DNA from: Sulfurospirillum sp.
GTDB taxonomy: Bacteria; Campylobacterota; Campylobacteria; Campylobacterales; QNZT01
NCBI GenBank assembly: GCA_024762875.1
Contig: JANTGR010000004.1
Span: forward strand, 1-40,728
Reading direction: 5' to 3'
Length of the DNA stretch: 40,728 bases
Part shown: positions 40,547-40,728 of the stretch, in pieces
Position numbering within the stretch: the first letter of the stretch is position 1
Layout: each line of letters starts with the position of its first letter
Program-made: the position numbers and the translations under genes
The notes under the pieces: generated by a model
What the model was told of the DNA's origin: nothing
Database searches by the model: none
What the model saw: only the letters and a program-made list of their open reading frames with translations

Positions 40547-40728
40547 AAAAGCATTTACAATGATAGAACTCATTTTTGTCATCGTGGTATTGGGAATCTT
40601 ATCATCAATTGCTATTTCTAAAATGGCAGTAACCCGTGATGATGCACTGATAGTCAAAGGCAAGTCGCAGGTCAGTGCGATTCGTTCGGCCATTACGCTG
40701 ATGCGCAGCAAAAATATGATGCGGGGTA
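40533..40728 (+). CDS. Type IV pilin-like protein 3, N-terminal part
   Basis: The gene runs off the window; 65 codons are visible. It starts MLYTRKAFTMIELIFVIVVL, again with Ala before the mature Phe and Glu at +5, then SSIAISKMAVTRDDALIVKG, a diverged form of the IPKLxATRDDA stretch shared by the two upstream genes. AAGGGG lies 5 bases before the ATG, inside the end of pilin 2. Confidence 0.85.
   Translation, partial: MLYTRKAFTMIELIFVIVVLGILSSIAISKMAVTRDDALIVKGKSQVSAIRSAITLMRSKNMMRG

Overview
The window is an AT-rich, tightly packed bacterial chromosome segment that fits a sulfur-oxidising member of the Campylobacterota (Sulfurovum/Sulfurimonas-like). The reasons are the ispH-rpsA-serA gene order, a flavin-dependent sulfide:quinone oxidoreductase, small Campylobacterota-style gsp gene products, many TTG/GTG starts, and TATAAT -10 boxes without clear -35 boxes. 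No rRNA, tRNA, CRISPR array, transposase or prophage gene was seen. This placement is inference from gene content; no database was consulted.

Layout. 1-3.0 kb: 3' end of pckA, argH translationally coupled to a PR-1-like CAP lipoprotein, and a convergent HIT-family gene. 3.1-12.1 kb: a housekeeping run on the + strand, pheS-pheT-aroA-ispH (all overlapping), then rpsA, a small membrane protein and serA. 12.1-21.1 kb: an envelope block with an orphan membrane-fusion protein (-), a secreted protein made of 23 consecutive 11-residue repeats, a TolC / adaptor / split RND pump operon, and a FadL-type porin. 21.1-30.2 kb: a type II secretion locus with gspG on the - strand and gspK-L-M-N-C-D-E-F-like genes on the + strand, running into rpe, trpF and a DEDDh exonuclease (to 32.2 kb). 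32.2-38.7 kb, - strand: a 61-residue protein, sqr, a gamma-carbonic-anhydrase-like protein, ppk and uvrB. 38.7-39.5 kb: a PIN toxin/antitoxin pair placed between uvrB and a decayed second copy of the uvrB 5' end. 39.6-40.7 kb: three tandem type IV pilin-like genes, the last cut by the window edge.

The most striking signal is not a gene. The perfect 10-bp palindrome TATCATGATA occurs 18 times in 40.7 kb, where about 0.1 copy is expected by chance. It lies inside coding sequences (only in frames encoding Tyr-His-Asp or Ile-Met-Ile), it supplies start codons, and it forms inverted pairs that make perfect 13-bp hairpins between genes. It is absent from the 12.1-21.6 kb envelope block and from the last 4 kb. 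Its behaviour resembles highly iterated palindromes or DNA-uptake sequences; its function is unknown.
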